Shown: one piece after another, positions 16,232 through 22,861 of the stretch | Layout: every line of letters starts with the position of its first letter | How positions within the stretch are numbered: the first letter of the stretch is position 1 | Assembly (NCBI GenBank): GCA_002067265.1 | Contig: MVQW01000292.1 | Location: forward strand, 1-24,665 | Source: Methanomethylovorans sp. PtaU1.Bin073 | Lineage (GTDB): Archaea > Halobacteriota > Methanosarcinia > Methanosarcinales > Methanosarcinaceae | Direction: 5' to 3' | Length of the DNA: 24,665 bases | Program-made: the position numbers and the translations under genes | Notes under the pieces: model-generated | What the model was told of the DNA's origin: nothing | What the model saw: only the letters and a program-made list of their open reading frames with translations | Database searches by the model: none

Positions 16232-16792
16232 CTACTTTTCAGGGGCGTAGCAATGCACGTTTGTTCCGGGTAACAGGTCTTCTCTTTTTTTGATATCAGG
16301 ATGTACTCCAAGCGCATTCCACCTCTCATGGTTCAGAAACTTCGCTCTCTCTTCTTTCAGGCGACTGATCTTCTTTGAATGTTCTTCGACACACTTTTCA
16401 ATGTCTTTTAGTGCTGTCTCTACCGAAACACCGCCTTGGCTGATCAGATCATCACATAACAGGCGGGTTATATTGAAAGCAACTATGATCAACTCGCTCG
16501 AGTTGATTTCTGAATCTATGTACCTGAGGTGCTCTTCCCCTAATGCCTTCATCATGTTGATGTTCTGTTCGCGACAAAGAGCTTTCAGATACTGAATGTA
16601 TTCTTCGGGATCCCGGAAAGTCAGATGTTTGTGTGAGAACAGTTCAGATCGTTTGTATGCTTCCTCTGAAGTGATCTCCCCGGCACTCACTCGCTTTGCC
16701 TGACTGAGTGACATCTCACTAACATACTTTGCGAGCTCTTCAGGTGTCATGTTATCAATGATCTTATCTGTTGCCTTATCAAGTGCGCTCAT
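16232..16792 (-). CDS. hypothetical 186-residue helical protein
   Basis: Start MSALDKATDKIIDNMTPEEL overlaps the end of the upstream gene by ATGA. Mostly alpha-helical, with a charged coiled-coil segment (VEEHSKKISRLKEERAKFLN) near residues 140-160 and no membrane segment. It ends at TAG, followed two codons later by another TAG. Family not recognised; last gene of the replication operon, so a role in element replication, copy control or partition is possible by position only. Confidence 0.65.
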   Translation of the reverse strand: MSALDKATDKIIDNMTPEELAKYVSEMSLSQAKRVSAGEITSEEAYKRSELFSHKHLTFRDPEEYIQYLKALCREQNINMMKALGEEHLRYIDSEINSSELIIVAFNITRLLCDDLISQGGVSVETALKDIEKCVEEHSKKISRLKEERAKFLNHERWNALGVHPDIKKREDLLPGTNVHCYAPEK

Positions 16793-17061
16793 TTTCTGGT
16801 CTCCAGTGCTACTTCTATAAGCTCCAGACGGGCCTTGATATCATTGAGTTCCTCATCCCTGAGAATAGCATTATGTGCCTGCACTGCCTGAACAAATACC
16901 CGATAGTATTGCAGCTTGACGGGATCACTGTCCTGTACAATGAAACGCGGTTTAGATAACCGTCCCTGTAAGTTCTCCACAAGCCACGAGGACATTTTTA
17001 ACAATTCGGTTCTGTCAATTTTTTTGGCGATCAAAGTATTATCTGAATCATTTTCAGCCAT
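16789..17061 (-). CDS. hypothetical 90-residue protein
   Basis: Start MAENDSDNTLIAKKIDRTEL has GGAGAT about eight bases upstream. Helical: ELLKMSSWLVENLQGRL, then VKLQYYRVFVQAVQAHNAIL and a final coiled-coil stretch (ELNDIKARLELIEVALE). Size and style resemble small proteins next to replication genes of archaeal plasmids and viruses, but no family is recognised. It overlaps the next gene by ATGA, so the two are probably made in fixed ratio. Confidence 0.6.
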   Translation of the reverse strand: MAENDSDNTLIAKKIDRTELLKMSSWLVENLQGRLSKPRFIVQDSDPVKLQYYRVFVQAVQAHNAILRDEELNDIKARLELIEVALETRK

Positions 17062-17101
17062 TAGACCAATCTCCGGCTTTGATTTTTGGTATTATTGCAC
17101 C

Positions 17102-17293
17102 TTATCCGTACCGTTTCAACCGCGTTTGGTTGCCACGCCTCACGATTCTTCTTATAGTGTGTGTAGGGACATCATATTCTTCGGCAATTTCCACATAGCA
17201 GCGATCAGGTGCGAGTTCCAGTATTCGGCCAATATCAGATGGTGTCAGGTCCTGAATGTTTCGGCGGCGGTTCATGTGATATGAAGTTGTCAT
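17102..17293 (-). CDS. small helix-turn-helix protein
   Basis: 63 residues. TPSDIGRILELAPDRCYVEI followed by AEEYDVPTHTIRRIVRRGNQ contains a clear helix-turn-helix: helix YVEIAEEY, turn DVP, recognition helix THTIRRIVRRG. A basic C-terminus (TRLKRYG) would contact the backbone. It starts in an ATGA overlap with the end of the replication gene, so it may regulate that operon or help origin recognition. An alternative start at Met7 (17275) is possible. Confidence 0.7.
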   Translation of the reverse strand: MTTSYHMNRRRNIQDLTPSDIGRILELAPDRCYVEIAEEYDVPTHTIRRIVRRGNQTRLKRYG

Positions 17294-20055
17294 GTGGTCA
17301 CCCCGGCGGGTTCTTCAAGACTGATCTCTTCAGGTATCACTACAGACGGACGCATGAAATACCGATTATAACATTCCTTACATCGTTGTGTACCATCTTC
17401 AGAAGTACCATATATCTTAGGATCTCCACAATCCACACAGCGCCCCTCAGCCCTCCTGTCCACAGCATCATATATCAACTGTGGATTGATGCCGTGCATT
17501 TTATGGAACTTCAGAATATCCAGCTTTGCCTTATGTGCATTCTTGGAGAATATCGGGCCGCCGAACTTTTCCCACTGATCCAGGCAGGATTCTATTAAAT
17601 CCGCATTCACGTTCTCATAATTCTCAACATTCGGTGAAATTTCGGAGCATTGTTCTTCTGGTTTGTTATCCTCACAGATAGATTGTACTGTTTTTGTACC
17701 GTTAGAATTCTCAGAATTCTCAAAATTCTCACAATTCACGGATTCACATAAGAAACCAAAGTACTCCGTAGGCGTGCGTATAGTGTCGCTTGTTATTAAA
17801 TTCACAAAATTCCCATTACTCTTTTCTACATGTGGTAATTGGAGAATTTGTGAATTTTGAGAATTGTGAGAATTATGCTTCTCACTGTCCCCACCGCCTA
17901 GCAGGACATAGGTCTTTTTCCCGGTCTCCTTTTCCTTATATACTTTGATTGCCCCACTTTCAACCATTGTATAGATGCATTCATTGAATACTTTAGCAAC
18001 TAGCTTTGTTTCCCTTAACACGTCTGAATGATACCCTACGCCGCCTTTTTTGCGTAATTTTGATATTATTTTTTCTATCTGGTTGTTCCTGATATCTTCC
18101 TGGATTCTATCACAAACATCCAATGTCGTTGGGACAAAATAGTTAAAAACCAAATCAGCCGCGTATTTCATTGTATCCAATGTAATACAAAAACTCGGTT
18201 TTGATTTCCCTATTTCCAGCAGCATAGCAATTTTTAGGGTGTTTTCCTGCCCTCTTCCTGTAGCTGCTGCATAAGCATCATTATCCGTATTCCATGCTAT
18301 GTTCTCATGCTGTTCGACAATAGCATCCAGGTATTCAAGTGCTCCCGGTTCAACTGTAAAAGGCAGTTCTTTATACTGTTCTATCATCTGGTATATCTTT
18401 AATGCCCTTGTAATCACGGCGCCGCGTGCATCAACGTCCTCTTGGGTCTCGGTTGCTAGTCCTCTCCTGCCTTTTTTATACTTGGGCCAACAATAAAGGA
18501 ATCTAAACCCCCATCCACAATCGAAATCAACCTGTTGTATATTCGTTGTGAATTTGTCGGGGGTTGTGGCGTAAAGTTTTGTTACGTATGGATTGTCCAC
18601 TGTCACAGTATGAGGTTGTCCTTTTTTGCTTGCTAGTGTTTTCTGTATCGATGAGCCGCTATACAGTGCGCAATCAAGGTCAAAGATCCCATCGTTATAT
18701 TTAGCGTGCATCTTTGCCAGCAGGCCCGCCACTTCATCATATATAAAATGTGAAACTGGGTTATCCTGCAGGGTTTCAAGATAGCCTTCCTGGGAATAGA
18801 TATTGTTATATGCGCGTGTCTCTGTAACCGTTTCAAAAATATACTTAGTATTATTGATACTGGTTGTTTTGTGGGAAATGGTTGTTAATCCCAGTATCGT
18901 AACCCATATATTGGGCTTAACATGTCCTGTTGTCAGTTTCAGAACTACCTTGCCCTGACAGAAAGCCGATAGCAACCACAGGCCGCCCATGAAGTGATAT
19001 TCTGGATATGCGTCTGTTCTCGATTCCTGCCATTTACGGAATACAGTTAAGAAGTGATCTTCTGGAAGATCCATATTAAGCCGGATATCGAGCTGTTCTT
19101 CCTTCAGGTTGCGGATCTCATCAAATGTTAGTGTTTCGATATCCTCTTCGGTGTTCTCATTCGGTGTGGTCTCTCTGCATGACCCATTCTTTGGCTGATA
19201 AGTGTCAGTCAGGCCACTGATAGCCGCTTCGATAGTCTTATCTCTATAATCAACCCGGTCCCACTTATCACGATACAGCCCGGATCTTCTAAATAGCCTA
19301 TCTATCTGTATCGGGTCCTGAGTAAAGAATGCGAGAATATCACACAATGCCAGATCAGCGCTGCTATCGTCTCCAGCGTATGCAGAGGTGTCACCGTCCC
19401 ATAGTGCCTCGAATTTATCAGCGTTCTTAACGCCCATACACAGCGCTATGATCTCACTATCCATCATCTGTGGAGATTTTTGGGGCGCGCTTTTCACAGT
19501 ATCCTGCTTAGCAATCTTGTCATATATGGCCTGTATCGCCTCGATTGGTGCTTCATTTATGGTTGTGGGTGTTCCTTGAATATGATTCCCGGTCATCACA
19601 AAGAACCTGCCTTCTGTGTACATCTCCCTACAACCTGATCGGCAGCGATTTCCGGGCTTCTTACCTTTGCATATGACATGTGCTCCCTTCCCGCTTTGGG
19701 ATATTTCCGCATAGCTGTCTAAGCTTCTAATCTCATGCAGAACCTCCGGGTCGATCTCTCCAGTTTCCGGGTCTCTCACACCATCCCAATCAACGCCGAC
19801 ATAAGGATCTTTGGCAGTAAACACAAAACCAATGCCGCTAAACTTGCCTGATTCCAACGCATTGATACATGATTGGAAGCCGTTCCAGGTCGTGGGGTCC
19901 GTGCTGTCTGCCCGTGTGTTGTTGATAGTGTATAGAATTTTGGCCGGCTTGTCCTGCCCCGGCTTTGGTTCCAGTTTCCACATAACCCATTGATCAACTT
20001 CTTTAAGCTCTGTGGGTATCATAGCGTATTGTGGGATCTCATTCGTCACAGTCAT
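17290..20055 (-). CDS. replication protein: PrimPol-type primase plus DUF3987-like helicase with C-terminal zinc ribbon
   Basis: 921 residues. N-terminal primase-polymerase domain: GVDWDG (D89, D91), SGKGAHVICKG (H126) and EMYTEGRFFVMTGNH. Then the helical linker usual in phage PrimPols (about 200-280: FEALWDGDTS...LCDILAFFTQDPIQIDRLFR). Next a P-loop NTPase of DUF3987 type: Walker A GLTTISHKTTS (389-399) and acidic FIYDEVAGLL (D440, E441). A winged-helix-like part (about 655-720) is followed by an Asn/Ser-rich linker (about 725-785), and a zinc ribbon has C873, C876, C892, C895. It would make primers and unwind DNA at the element's origin. The start has GGAGGTG four bases before the ATG, inside the end of the preceding gene. 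The linker DNA carries arrays of 9-bp repeats (see separate entry). Confidence 0.88.
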   Translation of the reverse strand: MTVTNEIPQYAMIPTELKEVDQWVMWKLEPKPGQDKPAKILYTINNTRADSTDPTTWNGFQSCINALESGKFSGIGFVFTAKDPYVGVDWDGVRDPETGEIDPEVLHEIRSLDSYAEISQSGKGAHVICKGKKPGNRCRSGCREMYTEGRFFVMTGNHIQGTPTTINEAPIEAIQAIYDKIAKQDTVKSAPQKSPQMMDSEIIALCMGVKNADKFEALWDGDTSAYAGDDSSADLALCDILAFFTQDPIQIDRLFRRSGLYRDKWDRVDYRDKTIEAAISGLTDTYQPKNGSCRETTPNENTEEDIETLTFDEIRNLKEEQLDIRLNMDLPEDHFLTVFRKWQESRTDAYPEYHFMGGLWLLSAFCQGKVVLKLTTGHVKPNIWVTILGLTTISHKTTSINNTKYIFETVTETRAYNNIYSQEGYLETLQDNPVSHFIYDEVAGLLAKMHAKYNDGIFDLDCALYSGSSIQKTLASKKGQPHTVTVDNPYVTKLYATTPDKFTTNIQQVDFDCGWGFRFLYCWPKYKKGRRGLATETQEDVDARGAVITRALKIYQMIEQYKELPFTVEPGALEYLDAIVEQHENIAWNTDNDAYAAATGRGQENTLKIAMLLEIGKSKPSFCITLDTMKYAADLVFNYFVPTTLDVCDRIQEDIRNNQIEKIISKLRKKGGVGYHSDVLRETKLVAKVFNECIYTMVESGAIKVYKEKETGKKTYVLLGGGDSEKHNSHNSQNSQILQLPHVEKSNGNFVNLITSDTIRTPTEYFGFLCESVNCENFENSENSNGTKTVQSICEDNKPEEQCSEISPNVENYENVNADLIESCLDQWEKFGGPIFSKNAHKAKLDILKFHKMHGINPQLIYDAVDRRAEGRCVDCGDPKIYGTSEDGTQRCKECYNRYFMRPSVVIPEEISLEEPAGVTT
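17705..17875. repeat. two inverted arrays of 9-bp repeats inside the replication gene
   Basis: Left array 17705-17740: GAATTCTCA, GAATTCTCA, AAATTCTCA, CAATTCACG, then a shorter GATTCACA to 17748. Right array 17840-17875 in opposite orientation: TGGAGAATT, TGTGAATTT, TGAGAATTG, TGAGAATTA. The arrays are about 90 bases apart. They encode the NS(E/Q) repeats of the linker. They look like iterons or a stem, thus a candidate origin. Confidence 0.7.
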
Positions 20056-20230
20056 AGGACACCTCCCACAGTGCAGCCGCCTCTATCAATTCCCTCGAAG
20101 CCTCTATGAAGTGCGCTACTGCAGGATGTGAATAATACACGGTCTCGAATGTTTCCCAATCCAGGTTAGCCAACTGTTGGACAAGTGGGTGCGATGCCAG
20201 GGACCACAGTTCGAAACATTCGGAGTTCAT
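20039..20230 (-). CDS. hypothetical 63-residue HPLV-repeat protein
   Basis: Start MNSECFELWSLASHPLVQQL overlaps the previous stop by ATGA; the end overlaps the replication gene start by 17 bases. The segment SHPLVQQLANLDWETFETVY resembles HHPLVKEFANVSEELYALV in the gene just upstream, and within this protein SHPAVAHFIEA looks like a second copy of the unit. So the two neighbours are paralogs made of short HP(L/A)V helical units. Function unknown. Confidence 0.6.
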   Translation of the reverse strand: MNSECFELWSLASHPLVQQLANLDWETFETVYYSHPAVAHFIEASRELIEAAALWEVSYDCDE

Positions 20231-20484
20231 TCCTTCGCCTCCGTGATCCGCTTAGCCACATCAAAAAATAATTTTAGTGTTGGGTTCGTTTGGGCGACAA
20301 GAGCATACAGCTCCTCACTCACATTCGCAAATTCTTTTACTAACGGATGGTGCTGGAGCTCGGTAAAATAACTATCGGTTATAGAATCGTTAGTAATATA
20401 TAACTTTGAATCTATACTGTGTACTACAGCACTGTTTTCTGTTGTGGGGGCGTGCCCGGTCCCCGCTATTACTTTTGAAGTCAT
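20227..20484 (-). CDS. hypothetical 85-residue HPLV-repeat protein
   Basis: The start MTSKVIAGTGHAP at 20484 is preferred because GAGGGA stands about six bases before it; ATG 20490 and an upstream start at 20541 are less well placed. The N-terminal 45 residues look disordered, and the C-terminal 45 (ELQHHPLVKEFANVSEELYA onward) are helical and similar to the downstream gene. It is the first gene of the overlapping set leading into the replication protein. Family not recognised. Confidence 0.55.
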   Translation of the reverse strand: MTSKVIAGTGHAPTTENSAVVHSIDSKLYITNDSITDSYFTELQHHPLVKEFANVSEELYALVAQTNPTLKLFFDVAKRITEAKE

Positions 20485-20623
20485 AATCATTCCCTCAAGC
20501 TTGGTACATGAGAGCCACACCACAGAAGGACACTTCCTCAAGCAAAAGGACTATAAGCCGTTGCTTTGAAATTATGACATTGCACGCGCTGTGCTGTGCC
20601 ATGACTTCGGTTGTGTCACATTT

Positions 20624-20656
20624 GGGCTTCGAGGATGTTCGAGATCCTCGGGGCTC
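20624..20656. repeat. long hairpin upstream of the replication operon
   Basis: CGAGGAT (20630-20636) and ATCCTCG (20644-20650) pair perfectly around GTTCGAG. As plus-strand RNA the stem extends to 13 pairs through G-U pairs, whereas on the minus strand those positions are A-C mismatches. It lies between the small RHH gene and the HPLV genes, so it may act as an RNA element or processing site. Confidence 0.45.
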
Positions 20657-20672
20657 TCTTGGTGAATTTGAA

Positions 20673-20822
20673 TTAAAGCCTCCGCTCGTTCTGCAAGTAT
20701 TCGTTAAGAGCTTGGTCGGTTATGAACCACAGTTTTTGACCTTTCCTTTCTGCTTCTGCTTTTACAGCGTTGAACGTCTCCGAACTAACTCTGAGAACTG
20801 AGAAATCGCGTCTATGGGTCAT
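20673..20822 (-). CDS. 49-residue ribbon-helix-helix-like regulator
   Basis: The ORF is clear on the reverse strand: MTHRRDFSVLRVSSETFNAV, then KAEAERKGQKLWFITDQALN and EYLQNERRL. A short beta strand (FSVLRVS) followed by two helices is the ribbon-helix-helix (CopG/Arc-like) plan, which binds DNA as a dimer. GGTGAT lies about five bases before the ATG, and a strong TATA box with a palindrome lies upstream. It is the promoter-proximal gene of the leftward replication operon, so control of copy number or of its own promoter is likely by analogy to plasmid CopG proteins. Confidence 0.7.
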   Translation of the reverse strand: MTHRRDFSVLRVSSETFNAVKAEAERKGQKLWFITDQALNEYLQNERRL

Positions 20823-20838
20823 ATTATCACCATAGATA

Positions 20839-20874
20839 GTCCAGGATGTGTGGACAGGGTATATATATTTTATG
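20839..20874 (-). promoter_or_regulatory. TATA box and palindromic operator of the small RHH gene
   Basis: Read leftward, AAAATATATATACC (20861-20874) is a strong TATA box about 45 bases before the ATG at 20822. GTCCA (20839-20843) and TGGAC (20851-20855) form an inverted repeat around the expected transcription start, well placed for repression. Confidence 0.6.
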
Positions 20875-20925
20875 CGCAGTAATGTATAGAATGTTACAAA
20901 ATATAGGAAAGACTAAAATCATTAG

Positions 20926-21303
20926 TCACCCCCTCTCTCTACATTGCCGACACAGGCCTGCTTCTACAAAGACGGACCGAACTCCGCATTCTACACATTC
21001 AGTGGGTGCAGGAACCAGGTTTACCCCCTGCTGTGCTCCCTGTATTGCCTCGATAAGCTCGCTGTGGATATGAAAGATCCTGTAGTGCTCTTTGAGGATC
21101 CATGTCAAAACGACTTTATCATTAATTTTCACGTTGCGCAGGTCTGCAGCGATTGAACAAGCCAGATCGTCTTCGCAAACGACATCATTTACCTCAATGC
21201 CAATGACCGATGTGGTATAATCTTCTGTGGTTTCGGTCATGTATGTAAGGTCTGCATATAGTCGCCTGGAAGGGTTCTCAGGATCTTCTATCATGATGTA
21301 CAT
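20926..21303 (-). CDS. hypothetical protein with C-terminal zinc ribbon
   Basis: 125 residues from ATG 21303, preferred because GGAGGTG stands about five bases before it; a GTG at 21309 is nearer to that site. The N-terminal 95 residues are mixed alpha/beta (MIEDPENPSRRLYADLTYMT), and the last 25 hold CVECGVRSVFVEAGLCRQC, a four-cysteine zinc ribbon. It is the last gene of the small-protein operon. Family not recognised; DNA or protein binding through the ribbon is likely. Confidence 0.7.
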   Translation of the reverse strand: MYIMIEDPENPSRRLYADLTYMTETTEDYTTSVIGIEVNDVVCEDDLACSIAADLRNVKINDKVVLTWILKEHYRIFHIHSELIEAIQGAQQGVNLVPAPTECVECGVRSVFVEAGLCRQCRERG

Positions 21304-21305
21304 CC

Positions 21306-21425
21306 TCACACCTCCTCATCAATAATATATGGCTCATCATAACCGATTTCGTAGACATCGTCTTCCGCATAGAAAGGACACCTGCAAGGTCGGTATCCAC
21401 AAAAAACGCAAACATTGGGGGTCAT
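21306..21425 (-). CDS. 39-residue zinc-binding microprotein
   Basis: The reverse-strand ORF reads MTPNVCVFCGYRPCRCPFYA followed by an acidic tail (EDDVYEIGYDEPYIIDEEV). Four cysteines in CxxCx4CxC over nine residues suggest one bound zinc. Its ATG overlaps the previous stop by ATGA, and its end holds the ribosome binding site of the next gene, so the operon structure supports it. Such tiny zinc proteins are frequent in archaeal viruses and plasmids. The role is unknown. Confidence 0.65.
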   Translation of the reverse strand: MTPNVCVFCGYRPCRCPFYAEDDVYEIGYDEPYIIDEEV

Positions 21426-21523
21426 GCCTTCCCCCACTTCTTATTCAGTCTCCTGAACCACCATGACCAGTAGATGATGTGGGCGATTAGAAACACCAAT
21501 AGGATTGCTGCAATTGTGCTCAT
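21422..21523 (-). CDS. 33-residue membrane microprotein
   Basis: MSTIAAILLVFLIAHIIYWS then WWFRRLNKKWGKA: one hydrophobic helix (3-22) followed by a strongly basic tail, so N-out/C-in topology. GGAGGTGAA precedes the ATG at 21523, and that ATG overlaps the preceding stop by ATGA. Longer frames reaching upstream to 21661 are not supported. Possible role: membrane partner of the gene before it, or a holin-like or exclusion peptide; this is speculation. Confidence 0.65.
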   Translation of the reverse strand: MSTIAAILLVFLIAHIIYWSWWFRRLNKKWGKA

Positions 21524-21819
21524 GCCTTCACCTCCAGTGGAACCGCGTGTCTGTCTCCTGTCTGTCCTTCCCACTGTACAGGCTGGTACTCTGCAAGTGT
21601 CCTCAATGCCTGCCAGACTTGCCGATATTGGTCCTGAGTATATGTGTGCTGAAATATCCACTGCCTTACGTTCTTATCGCTGTACATGCTGCCTGCAATT
21701 GCCTGCAGATCTCTAATTTGGTTCATGTTGTTTGCCTCCATGTATGGGATCCACAGAAGCAAGAGAAACACCCAAAAACATATTATGCCAGTAATGACAT
21801 AATCATGAGTGCGAGTCAA
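21520..21819 (-). CDS. 99-residue membrane-anchored hypothetical protein
   Basis: One membrane segment near the N-terminus (VITGIICFWVFLLLLWIPYM, residues 8-27), then a soluble helical region (MYSDKNVRQWIFQHTYTQDQ, YRQVWQALRTLAEYQPVQWE). The best in-frame start is TTG at 21819; the first in-frame ATG would cut off the membrane helix. The gene follows the AbrB-type regulator by about 40 bases and is coupled by overlap to the next membrane microprotein. Family not recognised. Confidence 0.55.
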   Translation of the reverse strand: MTRTHDYVITGIICFWVFLLLLWIPYMEANNMNQIRDLQAIAGSMYSDKNVRQWIFQHTYTQDQYRQVWQALRTLAEYQPVQWEGQTGDRHAVPLEVKA

Positions 21820-21857
21820 GGGTTTAGGGGTCTCTCTGGCCTCTGGATCCTTTCTTC

Positions 21858-22022
21858 TTATTCTGTGTCATGCTCCAGGATTGGAGTGATAACTATCGTT
21901 CCTTCTTTGTCCGTCACATCTACAACGCTTCCCTTTTTTAGTCCGAACTTATCACGCAGATAAGCGGGTATGCAAAGGAAAGTTCTGTTGTGTTTTCCTT
22001 GTGATAATGTTCTGTGAGTCAT
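21858..22022 (-). CDS. AbrB/SpoVT-type (MazE-like) transcription regulator
   Basis: 54 residues: MTHRTLSQGKHNRTFLCIPA then YLRDKFGLKKGSVVDVTDKE and GTIVITPILEHDTE. This is the swapped-hairpin pattern: a first strand pair ending in IPAYLRDKFGLKKGS, then VVDVT and a final IVITPI strand. Archaeal viruses and plasmids often carry such regulators. The start at 22022 lies about 30 bases from a TATA box (22046-22058), hence nearly leaderless. It heads the leftward small-protein operon and faces a divergent RHH gene across shared palindromes, so a two-regulator switch is plausible. Confidence 0.8.
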   Translation of the reverse strand: MTHRTLSQGKHNRTFLCIPAYLRDKFGLKKGSVVDVTDKEGTIVITPILEHDTE

Positions 22023-22034
22023 TGTTCATATATA

Positions 22035-22105
22035 TGTCATGACAGTATTTATACTTTATCGTCATGACACATGTGGAAACGGTGGGTATATCTACTGTTA
22101 TGACG
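22035..22105. promoter_or_regulatory. divergent promoter with three TGTCATGACA-type operators
   Basis: TGTCATGACA (22035-22044, perfect palindrome), CGTCATGACA (22060-22069) and TGTTATGACG (22096-22105). Between the first two lies GTATTTATACTTTAT (22045-22059), a TATA-like element usable in both directions. Binding at the two flanking sites would block TBP access for both the AbrB-type and the RHH gene. Confidence 0.7.
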
Positions 22106-22116
22106 TTTTGTCAAAT

Positions 22117-22494
22117 ATGGAAAAGGAAAGATACACATTCCGGCTATCACCGGAAACAATCCAGCAGTTAGACGAATTGATTGAGAAGGGAGCTATTCAG
22201 AACCGGACCGATGGGGTCATTAAAGGCATTACAATGTTGCACGCAGCAGAACTTTACAAAGGTCCGGTTCATGACTTTATTTTCAAGGAAACTAGAAGTC
22301 CTGAGTTAATCCACGACTGGGAAAAGTTCCCCGTTGGCGCAGAAATCCCTTTCTATGGAATTCCCGGTGTTAAAATCACAATAACCAAGATCGGGCCCGA
22401 ACACATCCAGCTTGTCAAAGAGTGGGGGGGGAGAGTGGTCAGAAATGAAGTAGAGGTAAAAGAAGGCACGGTTGTTAAGCGTACATCTATATAA
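22117..22494 (+). CDS. ribbon-helix-helix regulator with C-terminal domain
   Basis: 125 residues from ATG 22117; an upstream start at 22039 would run through the operator palindromes. The N-terminal 40 residues (MEKERYTFRLSPETIQQLDE, LIEKGAIQNRTDGVIKGIT) form a ribbon-helix-helix DNA-binding domain. The remaining part (EIPFYGIPGVKITITKIGPE) is a beta-rich unknown domain, perhaps for ligand or partner binding. The gene contains a run of eight G (22424-22431). It is divergent from the AbrB-type gene and probably binds the palindromes between them. Confidence 0.78.
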   Translation: MEKERYTFRLSPETIQQLDELIEKGAIQNRTDGVIKGITMLHAAELYKGPVHDFIFKETRSPELIHDWEKFPVGAEIPFYGIPGVKITITKIGPEHIQLVKEWGGRVVRNEVEVKEGTVVKRTSI

Positions 22495-22561
22495 GAACTA
22501 TTCCTGGGGAATAATATCGTTTCTAATATATGTCTCCACATGCGATATATTAGCAGATATA

Positions 22562-22744
22562 ATGACAGAACAAAGCATCCCACTCCCTGATTTCAAGGCC
22601 AAGCTTTCAGATAAGGTTACTGTTGAGGAATTTAAGAAAATCATCGACAATGCATTTGTAGAGAAAAGGAATACCCAATCCGGCGCGTACTCAAAGCCGG
22701 ATATATTCAATCCGGTGAAAAGGGAATGGTATAAGAAAGAATGA
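22562..22744 (+). CDS. hypothetical 60-residue protein
   Basis: MTEQSIPLPDFKAKLSDKVT, then VEEFKKIIDNAFVEKRNTQS. The frame is open further upstream, but the region before 22562 is hydrophobic and overlaps the RHH gene, so 22562 is preferred. Helical with a basic C-terminal tail (NPVKREWYKKE). It follows the RHH regulator by 67 bases. No family recognised. Confidence 0.5.
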   Translation: MTEQSIPLPDFKAKLSDKVTVEEFKKIIDNAFVEKRNTQSGAYSKPDIFNPVKREWYKKE

Positions 22745-22765
22745 TGATATTATCATCTGCTCTTT
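22743..22765 (+). terminator. hairpin plus T-run terminator
   Basis: GATGATA-T-TATCATC (22743-22757) overlaps the stop of the 60-residue gene and is followed by TGCTCTTTT. Confidence 0.5.
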
Positions 22766-22861
22766 TCGTTCTGTTCAGGTAATGTTGCCTTGGCTGCTTT
22801 CTCATATTAGCAGGATAGCCCGTATGGTAATCTTTATACACAGGTAAGGACCAATACAGGC

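Noticed and set aside
16232..17061. Small and large terminase subunits of a tailed provirus
   Set aside because: The two helical proteins near the replication gene have no terminase motifs, and no capsid or portal gene is present.
20508..20801. Plus-strand 97-residue ORF
   Set aside because: It runs antisense to the 49-residue RHH gene and its leader; composition is not protein-like.
21830..21875. 15-residue Lys-rich ORF (MTQNKKKGSRGQRDP) overlapping the end of the AbrB-type gene
   Set aside because: Too short to support; could be a leader peptide for the following TTG-start gene, but nothing besides the overlap speaks for it.
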